Source of the DNA: Gluconacetobacter asukensis
GTDB lineage: Bacteria > Pseudomonadota > Alphaproteobacteria > Acetobacterales > Acetobacteraceae
Direction: 5' to 3'
Length of the DNA: 64,000 nt
Assembly (NCBI RefSeq): GCF_014174375.1
Contig: NZ_JABEQE010000014.1
Location: forward strand, 45,880-109,879
Shown here: positions 9,556 through 18,545 of the stretch, piece after piece
How the letters are laid out: each line of letters begins with the position of its first letter
Numbering within the stretch: position 1 is the stretch's first letter
Notes under the pieces: generated by a model
The model's input: the letters and a program-made list of their open reading frames with translations, nothing else
Database searches by the model: none
What the model was told of the DNA's origin: nothing
Program-made: the position numbers and the translations under genes

Positions 9556-9699
9556 TGAAAAGCCGGTCTGCCGAGCCAGAGTGCCGCGGAGCGGCACGCC
9601 CGGCGTGTATTTTTGAGCATCGGAGCGGAGTGGCCTTGATGGCCATGAGCACCGAAGCGCAGGAAATGCGCGTCGGATCGCCGGCAGACCGGCTTTTCA
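9556..9699. repeat. Palindromic repeat element A between convergent genes
   Basis: Perfect 18-base inverted arms at 9556-9573 and 9682-9699 enclose a loop of about 108 bases. The loop, read on the minus strand, matches the loops of elements C and D near 63.5-63.8 kb (TCCGACGCGC, CTGCGCTTCGGTGCTC, GGCCATCAAGGCC, ACACGCCGGGCG). The right arm overlaps the stop codon of the GNAT gene at 9697. The position between two convergent genes suits a bidirectional terminator. Confidence 0.8.
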
Positions 9700-10194
9700 G
9701 GCAGCCTGGTCGTCCAGGTGGCGGTACATCACATGACAATCCACCGGCCCCAGCGTGGCGTGGCGATAGGCGCCGGGCAGGGTGCCGACGATCAGGAACC
9801 CGTGCCGGCGCCACAGCCGCACCGCAACCTGGTTGCTGGCCACCACCATGTTGAACTGCATGGCCGCAAATCCCATCCGCGCGGCCTCGGCCAGCGAATG
9901 CGCGCACAGCGCGGCCGCCACACCCTGCCCGCGCGCCGCCGGCGCCACGATATAGCCGGCATTGCAGACATGGTCGCCCGGCCCGGCGGCATTGGGCTTG
10001 ATGTAGTAGCTGCCCAGGATGACCCCATCGCGCTCGGCGACGAAGGTAGCGCGCGGCGCCTCGCCCCATAGGGCCCAGCCCGCCGCGCGGTCCAGTTCGG
10101 GGTCCAGCGCATAGGTTTCGCGCGCGCGGGCAATGTCGCGCAGGACGGGCCAGACCGCATCGAAATCGGCCGGGATCATGGGGCGGATCAGCAT
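9697..10194 (-). CDS. GNAT-family N-acetyltransferase
   Basis: 165 residues, one GNAT domain. It begins MLIRPMIPADFDAVWPVL (beta1-alpha1), continues through an internal strand GVILGSYYIKPN and reaches the acetyl-CoA site (VAPAARGQGVAAALCAHSL, the Q/RxxGxG/A motif), ending with LWRRHGFLIVGTLPGAYRH. It therefore probably transfers acetyl from acetyl-CoA to an amine; the acceptor is unknown. The start ATG at 10194 fits the family's usual opening. It stands alone, convergent with the EamA gene, and its stop lies inside palindromic element A. Confidence 0.9.
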   Translation of the reverse strand: MLIRPMIPADFDAVWPVLRDIARARETYALDPELDRAAGWALWGEAPRATFVAERDGVILGSYYIKPNAAGPGDHVCNAGYIVAPAARGQGVAAALCAHSLAEAARMGFAAMQFNMVVASNQVAVRLWRRHGFLIVGTLPGAYRHATLGPVDCHVMYRHLDDQAA

Positions 10195-10225
10195 GGTCTT
10201 CCATCGCGCCCTTTCCCCCGGGGCG

Positions 10226-10495
10226 TCAAGGCGGGGCGGGCGGTTCGTCTCCCGTCCGCTCGGGCAGGCGGCAGGTGGCGAAATAGCCGCGTTTCTCGTC
10301 GTCGCGATAGGCGGCCAGCAGGCAGAGGACGATCGACAGGCCCAGCACCGGAAAATAGACGATCGAGCCCGGCAGGCCCGGCAGGACCGGGGCGGCGGTG
10401 CCCAGCGCCAGATAGACCGGCGGCAGCAGGGCGGCGGCCAGGTTGCCGATCATCCACGCCACGACCATCGTGGCACGGGGGCGGGCGGGGCTCAT
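10226..10495 (-). CDS. DUF3311-type small membrane protein, symporter partner
   Basis: 89 residues with two hydrophobic segments (about 10-33 and 45-62) and a charged C-terminal tail. Small two-helix proteins of this kind (DUF3311 type) are commonly encoded beside sodium:solute symporters and are thought to be accessory subunits. Here the start ATG at 10495 overlaps the symporter stop by four bases (ATGA), which supports a joint role. It is the last gene of the TonB receptor-transaminase-amidase-symporter operon. The family assignment rests on size, topology and context. Confidence 0.72.
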   Translation of the reverse strand: MSPARPRATMVVAWMIGNLAAALLPPVYLALGTAAPVLPGLPGSIVYFPVLGLSIVLCLLAAYRDDEKRGYFATCRLPERTGDEPPAPP

Positions 10496-12006
10496 GCGGC
10501 ATCTCCCTGCGCCAGGGCGATGGGGGGCGCGGTGTCACGCCGGCTGGTATCGGCGCCGGCAAACAGCCGGGCCACGCGGCGGGTCTCGGCCACCGGATGG
10601 GGGGCCAGAAGCGACAGGGCGACATAGGTGGCGGCATTGACCGCCAGCCCGATCACGCCCGAACTCAGCCCCCCGACATGGGCCGCCGCGCCGTGGAAGA
10701 ATGTTTCCAGCAAAATGGCGGTGGCAAAGCCCGCGACCATGCCGGCGATGCCGGCGGTGGCGGTGCCCCGGCGCCAGAACAGCCCGCCATATTGCGCAAC
10801 CGCAACCTGGATGATCCCCTGATAGGACAGCAGCGCCAGCATCGACAGATGCGCGATGGGCAGGCAGGCGATCCCGGCCGCCAGCGCGGTGGCGACGACC
10901 ATGGTTCCCTTCGCCGTCAGGATCGACGTCCGGTAGGGCAGGGTCCGCCCCGCCCCCACGATGTCGTTGGCAACCTGCGTGCCCATGGCCTGGATGATGG
11001 CATCCACCCCGCCCATCGTCGCCGCCAGCATCACCGTGCCGGCCAGGCCCAGCCCCACCGGCCCGGCCGCCAGGCGCGCCACCTCGAACCACGCCATGTC
11101 CGCCTCGCCATGCAGGCCGGGCAGGGCGGCGGCCATCAGCCCCATCACCACCAGCGCCATCGAGAACAGCATCGACAGCGGCGCGCTGAACACGCCCGCG
11201 CGCAGCATGCTGCGCACGCTGTCGGCCGTGTAGAGCCGCACGAAGATCGGCGGCCAGCACCAGCCGCCGAGCGTCCCGGTCAGGATCATCGAGAACAGCG
11301 TCAGCGGCCCCCCGCCATCGCCGCCCACGCCCGGCACGCGCAGCATGTGCGCGGGCAGGTGGGAAGGCGACAGGCCCTGGCCGGCCATCCAGGCAATCAG
11401 CCCCAGGATCAGCGCCGTGCCGCCGACATAGGCGACGATGCCCTGGTACATGTCGGAAATGACCAGGCCGCGCATGCCCATGCGAATGGTCCAGACCTGA
11501 CGCACCAGGATCAGCGCCACGCCGCAGGCCACCGACTGCCCCGGCGTCAGCCGCCCCATCGACAGGGCGGAGAACATCGCGCCCAGCCCTTTGAAACCCA
11601 GCACCAGCCAGGGCATGATCGACAGCACGCTGATGACCGAGGACGTGACCGCCAGCGCCGTGGAATCATAGCGCAGCCGCAGCAGGTCGGCCTGGGTCTT
11701 CAGGTCGTTCGCCGCCCCCCACAGCCACACCCGCCGCGCCATCAGATACATCAGCAGCACGGTGAGCAGGCTGTAGATCGGCATGTAGAAGGCCACCACC
11801 CCGCTGCCCAGCGCCATGCCGGTCAGCGACAGCAGGATGCCGCCGGGCCACCAGCTGTTCAGGAACGACATGGATTGCAGCCACGCCCCGTACGACCGGC
11901 CACCGACCGCGTAATCCGAGAACGAGCGGTCCTTGCGGTAACTGGCCTGCAGCAGCACCACCAGACCGGCGCAGAACAGTCCGACGATTCCGAACGCGAT
12001 ACCCAT
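10492..12006 (-). CDS. Sodium:solute symporter (SSS family)
   Basis: 504 residues with about 13 hydrophobic segments. The open frame runs upstream, but I choose the ATG at 12006 because GGGAGG lies seven bases upstream and the protein then starts with the first membrane helix (MGIAFGIVGLFCAGLVVLLQ). Family features are the SFSDYAVGGRSYGAWLQ segment after helix 1 and the GGVDAIIQAMGTQVANDIVG region in the middle. SSS members couple Na+ entry to uptake of sugars, amino acids, pantothenate, acetate or urea-like solutes. With an amidase and a transaminase in the same operon, an amide or amino-acid-like substrate is likely here (inference). Confidence 0.9.
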   Translation of the reverse strand: MGIAFGIVGLFCAGLVVLLQASYRKDRSFSDYAVGGRSYGAWLQSMSFLNSWWPGGILLSLTGMALGSGVVAFYMPIYSLLTVLLMYLMARRVWLWGAANDLKTQADLLRLRYDSTALAVTSSVISVLSIMPWLVLGFKGLGAMFSALSMGRLTPGQSVACGVALILVRQVWTIRMGMRGLVISDMYQGIVAYVGGTALILGLIAWMAGQGLSPSHLPAHMLRVPGVGGDGGGPLTLFSMILTGTLGGWCWPPIFVRLYTADSVRSMLRAGVFSAPLSMLFSMALVVMGLMAAALPGLHGEADMAWFEVARLAAGPVGLGLAGTVMLAATMGGVDAIIQAMGTQVANDIVGAGRTLPYRTSILTAKGTMVVATALAAGIACLPIAHLSMLALLSYQGIIQVAVAQYGGLFWRRGTATAGIAGMVAGFATAILLETFFHGAAAHVGGLSSGVIGLAVNAATYVALSLLAPHPVAETRRVARLFAGADTSRRDTAPPIALAQGDAA

Positions 12007-12029
12007 TGGCGGGCCTCCCTTGTCCCTGG

Positions 12030-13445
12030 TTACGCGCCCAGCCGCTCCACGAGTTGCGACGGCGCGCGGCGCCCTTCCACCAGCAGCCCTTCCAGGGCGT
12101 AGCAGACGCGCATGACCGTCACATCGTCCTGCCAGCGGCCGGTCACCTGCACGCCGACCGGCAGGCCCGAGGCCGAGAACCCGGCCGGGATCGACGCCGC
12201 CGGCTGCCCCGTCATGTTGGCCAGGAACGCAAAGCCCCCCCATTCCAGCCAGTCGGGCCAGGACGGGTCGGGCACCGTCTGCCCGGCGGTGAACGGCAGC
12301 ACCGACACGCTGGGCGACAGCACCACATCCATCGTCTCATGCAGGCGCGCGGCGTCCTGCCGGTAGGTAATGCGCCGCATCTGCGCGTCGATCAGGTCGC
12401 CGGTCGCGATGGCCGCGCCCTTGAAGGCCTCGGTGCGGAATTCCGGATCGACCAGCTCCAGCCGTTCGGGTGGCAGGCGGCGCAGCGCCTGCCACGCCCC
12501 GGCCTGCCACAAGGTGCGGTAGGTGGGCCGCCAATCCTCGAAATCCGGCACCGGCACCAGGGTCGCACCCGCCAGTTCGGCCAATGCCACGCTGGCGCGG
12601 AAGACGGCCCGCACATCCGGGTCGACGGGCAGGAAGCCGTAATCCTCGGCCACGCCCACGCGCAGGCCCGAAAGCGGCAGCGGCCCGGCCAGAAAGGCGC
12701 CCGGCGGCGCGGGCGGGAAGCTGTAAGGGTCGCGGGGATGATACCCTTCCATCACCGAAAGCATCAGCGCCGCGTCGGCGACCGAGCGCGCCAGCGGCCC
12801 ATAATGCGCCATGTCGGAATAATGCGGCCCGATCGGCCATTGCGGCACCCGCCCGAAGGTCGCCTTCAGGCCGAAGACGCCGCTGAAGCTGGCGGGCACG
12901 CGCACCGATCCGCCGCCGTCGCTGCCCAGCGCCAGCGGGCCGCAGCCCGACGCCACGGCAGCCCCGGCGCCGCCGCTGCTGCCGCCGGGGCTGACGGCCG
13001 GGTCGTGGGCATTGCGGGTGATGCCGGTCAGCGGGCTGTCGGTCACCGCCTTCCATCCATTCTCGCATGTCGTGGTGCAGGCATAGATGATCGCCCCCGC
13101 CGCGCGCAGCCGCGCTACAGCCGGGGCATCCTCCGTGGCGGGCGCCTGGCCGATCGACAGGCGCGATCCGCGCCCCAGCACCCAGCCGCGCGTCATGGCG
13201 GTGTCCTTGACCGACACCGGAATCCCTTCCAGCGGCCGGGTCGGCAGGCCGGCGCGCCACGCCCGCGCCGACGCGTCGGCGGCGGCCAGGGCCTCGTCGG
13301 CATCGATGCGCACGAACGGGTTCAGCACCCCCTGCATGGCATCGGCGCGCGCCAGCACCGCGCGGGTCACCTCGACCGGCGACGTATCGCCGGCGGCGTA
13401 CAGCGCCAGCAGGGTCGTGGCGTCGAGATCGCACAGATCGGTCAT
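12030..13445 (-). CDS. Amidase (amidase signature family)
   Basis: 471 residues, full length for the amidase-signature fold. The Ser-cisSer-Lys triad is intact: Lys80 (GIPVSVKD), Ser156 in PGGSSGG and nucleophile Ser180 in SDGGGSVRVP, with the usual 24-residue spacing between the two serines. The enzyme should hydrolyse a C-N amide bond to acid plus ammonia or amine. There is no signal peptide, so it is cytosolic and acts after import. Its start ATG at 13445 overlaps the transaminase stop (ATGA), and the symporter begins 23 bases after its stop. The substrate is unknown. Confidence 0.93.
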   Translation of the reverse strand: MTDLCDLDATTLLALYAAGDTSPVEVTRAVLARADAMQGVLNPFVRIDADEALAAADASARAWRAGLPTRPLEGIPVSVKDTAMTRGWVLGRGSRLSIGQAPATEDAPAVARLRAAGAIIYACTTTCENGWKAVTDSPLTGITRNAHDPAVSPGGSSGGAGAAVASGCGPLALGSDGGGSVRVPASFSGVFGLKATFGRVPQWPIGPHYSDMAHYGPLARSVADAALMLSVMEGYHPRDPYSFPPAPPGAFLAGPLPLSGLRVGVAEDYGFLPVDPDVRAVFRASVALAELAGATLVPVPDFEDWRPTYRTLWQAGAWQALRRLPPERLELVDPEFRTEAFKGAAIATGDLIDAQMRRITYRQDAARLHETMDVVLSPSVSVLPFTAGQTVPDPSWPDWLEWGGFAFLANMTGQPAASIPAGFSASGLPVGVQVTGRWQDDVTVMRVCYALEGLLVEGRRAPSQLVERLGA

Positions 13446-14812
13446 GGCGTCGCTTCCTTAAGGCAAAGATCGAGCGTGGTGCGCAGGGCCGCGACAATGG
13501 CGTCGATCCCCTCGCGGTCGATGATCATCGGCGGGCAAAAGGCCAGCGCGTCACCCATTGCGCGTGAAATCACGCCCTGCTGCTGCAGCAGCAGGGCGGC
13601 GCGGCGCCCCAGCGCACCCGTGGGCCACGCCGGCGGGTCGGCCAGGCGCGCGGGCGTCAGCTCCACCGCCGCCATCAGCCCCACGCCCCGGACTTCATCG
13701 ACCAGCGGGTGGTCGGCCAGCGTGGCCAGACGCTCCTGCATCCAGGCGCCGGCCTCGGCGGCGCGGGCCACCAGGTCGCGCTCGTCGATGATGCGCAGCG
13801 TCTCGATCGCCACTGCGGCGGCAACGGGGTGGCCGCCGCCGGTAAAGCCATGGCCGAACGTGCCGATACTGTGCGTCAGGTCGGCAATCGGCTCGAACAT
13901 CCGCTCGTTCAGCAGGATGGCGGAAATCGGCAGGTAGGATGACGATAATTGCTTGGACAGCACCATCACGTCCGGGCGGATGCCATAGGTCTCGCAGCCG
14001 AACATGCAGCCGGTGCGGCCGAAGCCGCAGATCACCTCGTCGGCGACCAGAAGGATTTCGTATCGTTCAAGAACCGCCTGTATCTTTTCCCAATAGGTCC
14101 GTGGCGGCATGATCACGCCGCCCGCGCCCATCACCGGCTCGCCGAAGAAGGCGGCAATGGTCTCCGGGCCTTCACGCAGGATCAGCTCTTCCAGCTCGGT
14201 GGCCAGCCGGGTGGCGAAATCTTCCTCGCTTTCGCCCGGCAGCGCGAAACGGCGGTAATGCGGGGCGGTCAGGTGCAGAAAACCGGGCAGCGGTAGGTCG
14301 AAACCGGTATGATTGGCCGGTATGCCCGTCAGGCTGGCGGCCGCGATGGTGATGCCGTGATAGGCGCGATGCCGGCTGATGATCTTCTTGCGCTGCGCCT
14401 GGCCCAGCGCGTTCGCGCGATACCACAGCATCTTGATGACGGTATCGTTGGCCTCGGAGCCCGAATTGGTGAAGAACGCCTTGCTCATCGGCACCGGCGC
14501 CATCGTTACCAGCCGCTCCGCCAGATCCACCATCGGGCCATGCCCTTTCTGGCTGAAAGGGTGGTAGTAGGGCAGGCGTTCCATCTGCCGCGTCGCGGCC
14601 GCGACCAGCCTGGGCTCGCTGAAGCCCAGCCCCACGCTCCACAGGCCCGCCATCGCCTCGATATAGCGGTTGCCCGCCAGGTCGTAGACATGGATGCCCT
14701 CGCCCCGGTCGATGATGAGCGGCCCGCTTTGCAGATTGGCGCGGGCATCGGTCAGCGGGTGCATGACGTAGCGTGCGTCACGCATTTCCGGTGTCATGAT
14801 ATCGTCTGTCAT
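13442..14812 (-). CDS. Class III PLP-dependent aminotransferase (omega-amino acid:pyruvate type)
   Basis: 456 residues, full length for fold-I class III transaminases. Asp258 (VADEV) binds the pyridine nitrogen and Lys287 (VLSKQLSSS) forms the PLP Schiff base. The opening DARYVMHPLTDARANLQSGPLI and the FFTNSGSEANDT block resemble the beta-alanine/putrescine:pyruvate branch more than the ornithine branch. It probably moves an amino group from a terminal amine to pyruvate or a 2-oxoacid in the cytosol. It is second in the operon, 42 bases after the TonB receptor stop, and overlaps the amidase start by four bases. The SpuC-like assignment is an inference from overall similarity. Confidence 0.91.
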   Translation of the reverse strand: MTDDIMTPEMRDARYVMHPLTDARANLQSGPLIIDRGEGIHVYDLAGNRYIEAMAGLWSVGLGFSEPRLVAAATRQMERLPYYHPFSQKGHGPMVDLAERLVTMAPVPMSKAFFTNSGSEANDTVIKMLWYRANALGQAQRKKIISRHRAYHGITIAAASLTGIPANHTGFDLPLPGFLHLTAPHYRRFALPGESEEDFATRLATELEELILREGPETIAAFFGEPVMGAGGVIMPPRTYWEKIQAVLERYEILLVADEVICGFGRTGCMFGCETYGIRPDVMVLSKQLSSSYLPISAILLNERMFEPIADLTHSIGTFGHGFTGGGHPVAAAVAIETLRIIDERDLVARAAEAGAWMQERLATLADHPLVDEVRGVGLMAAVELTPARLADPPAWPTGALGRRAALLLQQQGVISRAMGDALAFCPPMIIDREGIDAIVAALRTTLDLCLKEATP

Positions 14813-14854
14813 GGACTGGATGGTTCCTGTCTGTTGCGCACGCTGCCTCCCTCG

Positions 14855-17320
14855 TCAGAACCCGACCGTGACGGCACCGGCAATCGCAAAGCCGCCGCCG
14901 ATCTGGTAGGTCGGGCTCTTGCCCGCGATGGTGGTGCCGCGCAGGCCCGTCATGGTGTGCGCGTTGGATGTCAGGCCCGCCGTCTGGGCGTAGTAGAGAT
15001 TATTCCCGATATTCATCAGGTTCAGTTGGATCTGCGGCCGGTACAGCGTGGCGTGGGCGACATGGACATTGGGCAGCCGGTAGCCTAGCGTCACGTCCGA
15101 CGTCAGATAGCCCGGAATGCTCTCGTCATTCATGAAAGTGCTGTAGCGGCGGCCGATATAGTTCAGGTTGAAATTCCCGAAATACGTGCCGTCATCATAG
15201 GCCAGCCCGATCGCGCCGGTGAAGCTGGGCGTGTTCACCGCGATCTTGCCGGCGGTGGGCAGCACGTCATTGCCCACCTTGAAATCGTTGTCGGTGGTGG
15301 CGTGGACATACGAGCCCGAGACATAGGGGCTGAAATGATGCCACGGCCGCAGCCCGACCTCGAGCTGCGCGCCACGGATCGTCTGCCCGCCCAGGATGAT
15401 CGGCGCCGTCACCAGCGATCCGCCGACGAAGGCGGTCGACAGCACGTCGTGATTGACCATGTTGTAGTTGAACAGGGCGGCCGACACATGCACCAGCCCG
15501 CTATGGCGATAGCCCAGCTCCTCGCCGATCGCATATTCGGGCTTCATGTCCTGCGGATGCCCCTGGATCGGAATGGGCGAGGCCGCGTCGTAAATGTCGA
15601 TATAGGCTTCGCTGCGGTCGGGCGCCTTGAAGCTGGTGGTGCCGTTGACATAGATCTGGTCGTTGGGCGTGATGTCGAAACTGGCCGAAACCTGCGGCAG
15701 CGGTTCGGCATAGTTCGCGCCGTTCTTGTAGGTCGCGGCACCGGGGATCAGGTTGCTGACCCAGCGCTGCATCATCACTTCCTTGAATCCGGCATTCAGT
15801 TTCAGCCGGTCGTTGAAAGCCGTAAACGTATCCTCGATGAATATGGCATTGGTCTGCTGGCGGAACACGATGTCCCATCCCGACATCACCTGCCCGTCGG
15901 CGGTGGTCACGCCAAAGCGCCCCCAGGCATTGGCCGGCAGCCCCTGCGCGCTGGTCGCGGCGTAATTGGCGCGCTCGGTCATGTCCAGATACGAATACCA
16001 GTAGCCGACGCGCAGCGTATTGTGGCCATGGGTCCAGGCCAGGTCCGTCATCAGGCTGAGCGTATGCTGGTGCTGTGGATCGACGACCTCGACCGTCTGC
16101 TTGCCGTTGGCTCCGACATCGGGCAGGCTGAGCGGCCCGACCAGGTGGGTTCCGTAATAGCTGTTGTTCTGGCTTATGGCTTCGCCATAGTTGGTCCATT
16201 TGTCCCAGTTGATGAAATAGGGCGTGGCCGACAGCTTGAACCCGCTGCCCAGATTCAGATGCACCGGTGCGATGATGGACAGCACGTCGTTGCGCAGGCG
16301 CGCCAGCTGCCAGTAGCTGCCGACGCCGGGCGTGTAGTGGGTGTTGTAATACAGCGAAGACGTGCCGTACTGTTCGAACGCGGCCTTGGTGGGCGTGGCC
16401 GAACCGTTGGCGTTGATGCCGGCCGAGGTATAATGCCCCCACAAAAAGGTCAGGCCCGCGCTGTTGCCGTGGCCCCATTCCTTGATCGCCTTGGCATCCA
16501 CATGGTGGCGCATCAGCGAGCCGGGCGTCTGCCAGAACTGGTTGTAGCTCCACGAATAGGACATGAAGGCCCGCACGCCGGTATGGCCGATCTCGCCGGT
16601 ATCGATCCGGGCGAATTCCTTCTTCATGTTCCAGCTGCCATAGCTGGATTCCAGCAGGCCGCCGGCGGTACGCGCCGGGTCGCGCAGGGTGGTGCGGATT
16701 TCCGCACCCACCGAATAATAGGCCGGGCTGCTGATATCGGGCGAACCCTGTGTCAGCGCCACCGACGATACGTTTTCCATGTCCGGGCTGCCGCCGATGG
16801 CATCGGGGCTGAGATAGACGCCGTCGGTCAGCGGCACGCCTTCCACCAGATAGCCGACCTGCGTGTAGTTCAGCCCCCGGACCATGATCCCGCGCGAGAT
16901 CTGGCCATAGGGATCGGAGCGCGCATAGGACACGCCCGGCATGCTGGCCAGCATGGCCTGCACGGTGGTGTTGGACGGTTTCTTGGCGATGAAGTCGCGC
17001 GTGACCTCGCTGCGGGATTTCGGCGCGGTCTGCACCGGCATCATGCCGCCGCCGGGCGTGGTGTTGCGCACGCCGGTGGGGGTGGTGATGCCGCCGGTAA
17101 CCGAAATGGTCTCGGCCGCCGGCGCGGCACGCGGGGCAGTGCGCGGGGCCGGGCCGGACACGGGGTGGGCAGGCGGCGCGGCAGGGCGCGCATGGCCGGT
17201 GGCGGGCGTCGCGGCCTGTGTCGCGGCCCGGCTGTCGGGGGCCGGTGCCCAGATGCCGGTACAGGCGATCATGGTTCCGGAAATCAGCAGCCGTCGTCGG
17301 GAAATGATCGGTGATCGCAT
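14855..17320 (-). CDS. TonB-dependent outer-membrane receptor, first gene of a transaminase-amidase-symporter operon
   Basis: 821 residues. The start ATG at 17320 has a perfect AGGAGG seven bases upstream and gives an Arg-rich signal peptide (MRSPIISRRRLLISG...). An Ala/Pro-rich linker follows, then the plug (GVRNTTPGGGMMPVQT, ASMPGVSYARSDPYGQ, VRGLNYTQVGYLVEGVPL) and a beta-barrel ending in VGF. Paralogous to the receptor at 421-2853 along its whole length. It heads a minus-strand operon with a class III transaminase, amidase, sodium symporter and DUF3311 protein, so its ligand is probably the amide or amine processed by those enzymes. That is an inference from gene order. Confidence 0.94.
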   Translation of the reverse strand: MRSPIISRRRLLISGTMIACTGIWAPAPDSRAATQAATPATGHARPAAPPAHPVSGPAPRTAPRAAPAAETISVTGGITTPTGVRNTTPGGGMMPVQTAPKSRSEVTRDFIAKKPSNTTVQAMLASMPGVSYARSDPYGQISRGIMVRGLNYTQVGYLVEGVPLTDGVYLSPDAIGGSPDMENVSSVALTQGSPDISSPAYYSVGAEIRTTLRDPARTAGGLLESSYGSWNMKKEFARIDTGEIGHTGVRAFMSYSWSYNQFWQTPGSLMRHHVDAKAIKEWGHGNSAGLTFLWGHYTSAGINANGSATPTKAAFEQYGTSSLYYNTHYTPGVGSYWQLARLRNDVLSIIAPVHLNLGSGFKLSATPYFINWDKWTNYGEAISQNNSYYGTHLVGPLSLPDVGANGKQTVEVVDPQHQHTLSLMTDLAWTHGHNTLRVGYWYSYLDMTERANYAATSAQGLPANAWGRFGVTTADGQVMSGWDIVFRQQTNAIFIEDTFTAFNDRLKLNAGFKEVMMQRWVSNLIPGAATYKNGANYAEPLPQVSASFDITPNDQIYVNGTTSFKAPDRSEAYIDIYDAASPIPIQGHPQDMKPEYAIGEELGYRHSGLVHVSAALFNYNMVNHDVLSTAFVGGSLVTAPIILGGQTIRGAQLEVGLRPWHHFSPYVSGSYVHATTDNDFKVGNDVLPTAGKIAVNTPSFTGAIGLAYDDGTYFGNFNLNYIGRRYSTFMNDESIPGYLTSDVTLGYRLPNVHVAHATLYRPQIQLNLMNIGNNLYYAQTAGLTSNAHTMTGLRGTTIAGKSPTYQIGGGFAIAGAVTVGF

Positions 17321-17649
17321 GACAGGACCTCCTGGGGGCGAAGTATCTGGCCGCATCCGGCCTGCACAGTCTCGTTCCGCGGAATAGTCGGCGAACAGAA
17401 AACAACGACTGTATTGGTCGCATGTGTCTTTGGATTTATTCAGAAATGGAGAGAAGAACCATTTCATTACGGTTGACGATATCATCGGTCGAGAATGTTT
17501 CGGAAGCGACTTTTTCTTCGCGCATGGAAACCAGAAGTTTCCACCCAGGGCATGCGCGCGTCGCGCCGGGTCCAAGGTCAGGCGCGCGCGATAATCCGGT
17601 ACGTTACGGATATGGACGGCGATAACGGGCGCCGCTCAGTGTCGGCCGC
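17321..17649. promoter_or_regulatory. Upstream region of the TonB-transaminase-amidase-symporter operon
   Basis: A 329-base stretch without a supportable gene. The part nearest the receptor (about 17380-17520) is less GC-rich and should carry the operon promoter. At its other end a 14-base motif (GCCGCTCAGTGTCG) occurs twice in tandem, about 17631-17657, the second copy covering the stop codon of the class II aldolase gene. No gene-specific regulator is adjacent. Confidence 0.4.
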
Positions 17650-18381
17650 TCAGTGTCGATAGTCGGGCTGTTCCCGGTCCAGCTTGCGCCGCAGCGCCGT
17701 CCACGCCAGTCGGCCCTTGTCGGGCTCGTTCGCGAACTGGGCATGGGTGCGCTCCAGCGTCGCGGCGCCGGGCAGGCTCAGGGGCACGCCGGTCGATTGC
17801 GCGGCGATCTGGATACGGCAGGCCTGCTCCAGATAGTACATGCGATAGAAGGCCTCGGCCACCGTGGTGCCGACGGTCAGCAGCCCGTGATTTTCCAGGA
17901 TCATCGCCGGATGCGCGCCAAGGTCGCGCACCAGCCGCTCCCGCTCGCCCAGATTGTCGTCGGCGGCGATGCCTTCGTACGCATGGAAGGCGACATGGTT
18001 GGTAAATTCCATGCTGATCTGGTTCAGCGGCAGGATGCCCTGCGTCTGGGCTGCGACTGCCATGCCCGCCAGGGTGTGGGTGTGCATCACGCAGGCCGCG
18101 TCGTGCCGCGCCCGATGAATCGCGGAATGGATGACGAAACCCGCCGGATTCACCGGAAAGGACAAAGGCTGGGCCGGCTGGCCGTCGGCATCGACCTCGA
18201 CCAGCGAACTGGCGGTGATTTCCTCGAACAGCCAGCCATACGGATTGACCAGAAAGCGGTTTCCATCGCCGGGCCGGCGCACGGACAGGTGCGTGTAGAT
18301 CAGGTCGCTCATGCCGAACAGGGCAATCAGCCGGTAGGCCGCCGCCAGGTCTTCGCGCAACTCTTGGTCGTTCATGATCAT
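17650..18381 (-). CDS. Class II aldolase/adducin family protein
   Basis: 243 residues from the ATG at 18381 (a second in-frame ATG is at 18375; neither has a strong ribosome-binding site). The longer upstream frame has no family similarity. The class II aldolase fold is clear: DLIYTHLSVRRPG, a substrate loop, VMHTHTLAGMAVAAQ (zinc-binding HTH) and MILENHGLLTVGTTVAEAFYRMYYLEQAC (third histidine and catalytic region). Members include fuculose-phosphate aldolase and decarboxylase-like enzymes. This branch, with no obvious phosphate-binding signature, is often of unknown substrate. It is cytosolic and divergent from a LysR regulator that probably controls it. Confidence 0.88.
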   Translation of the reverse strand: MIMNDQELREDLAAAYRLIALFGMSDLIYTHLSVRRPGDGNRFLVNPYGWLFEEITASSLVEVDADGQPAQPLSFPVNPAGFVIHSAIHRARHDAACVMHTHTLAGMAVAAQTQGILPLNQISMEFTNHVAFHAYEGIAADDNLGERERLVRDLGAHPAMILENHGLLTVGTTVAEAFYRMYYLEQACRIQIAAQSTGVPLSLPGAATLERTHAQFANEPDKGRLAWTALRRKLDREQPDYRH

Positions 18382-18545
18382 GGTCCCGGTTCGCTGACGG
18401 AAATGCAGGGCCCAGGGTAGAGGGCGAAACGGCCCGTCGCGAAGGTGACTTCCTGTTCGCGGGTGGGAACCCTGGGTTTCCAATCGCTTTACAGCGCCGG
18501 TCGCCGCCCCGTAAGATTCCGCCGGACAGCCCGGCGGATTGAATC

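Noticed and set aside
10597..12102. Long plus-strand frame rich in His, Gln and Arg opposite the symporter
   Set aside because: Composition is that of the reverse of a membrane-protein gene; no ribosome-binding site or homology.
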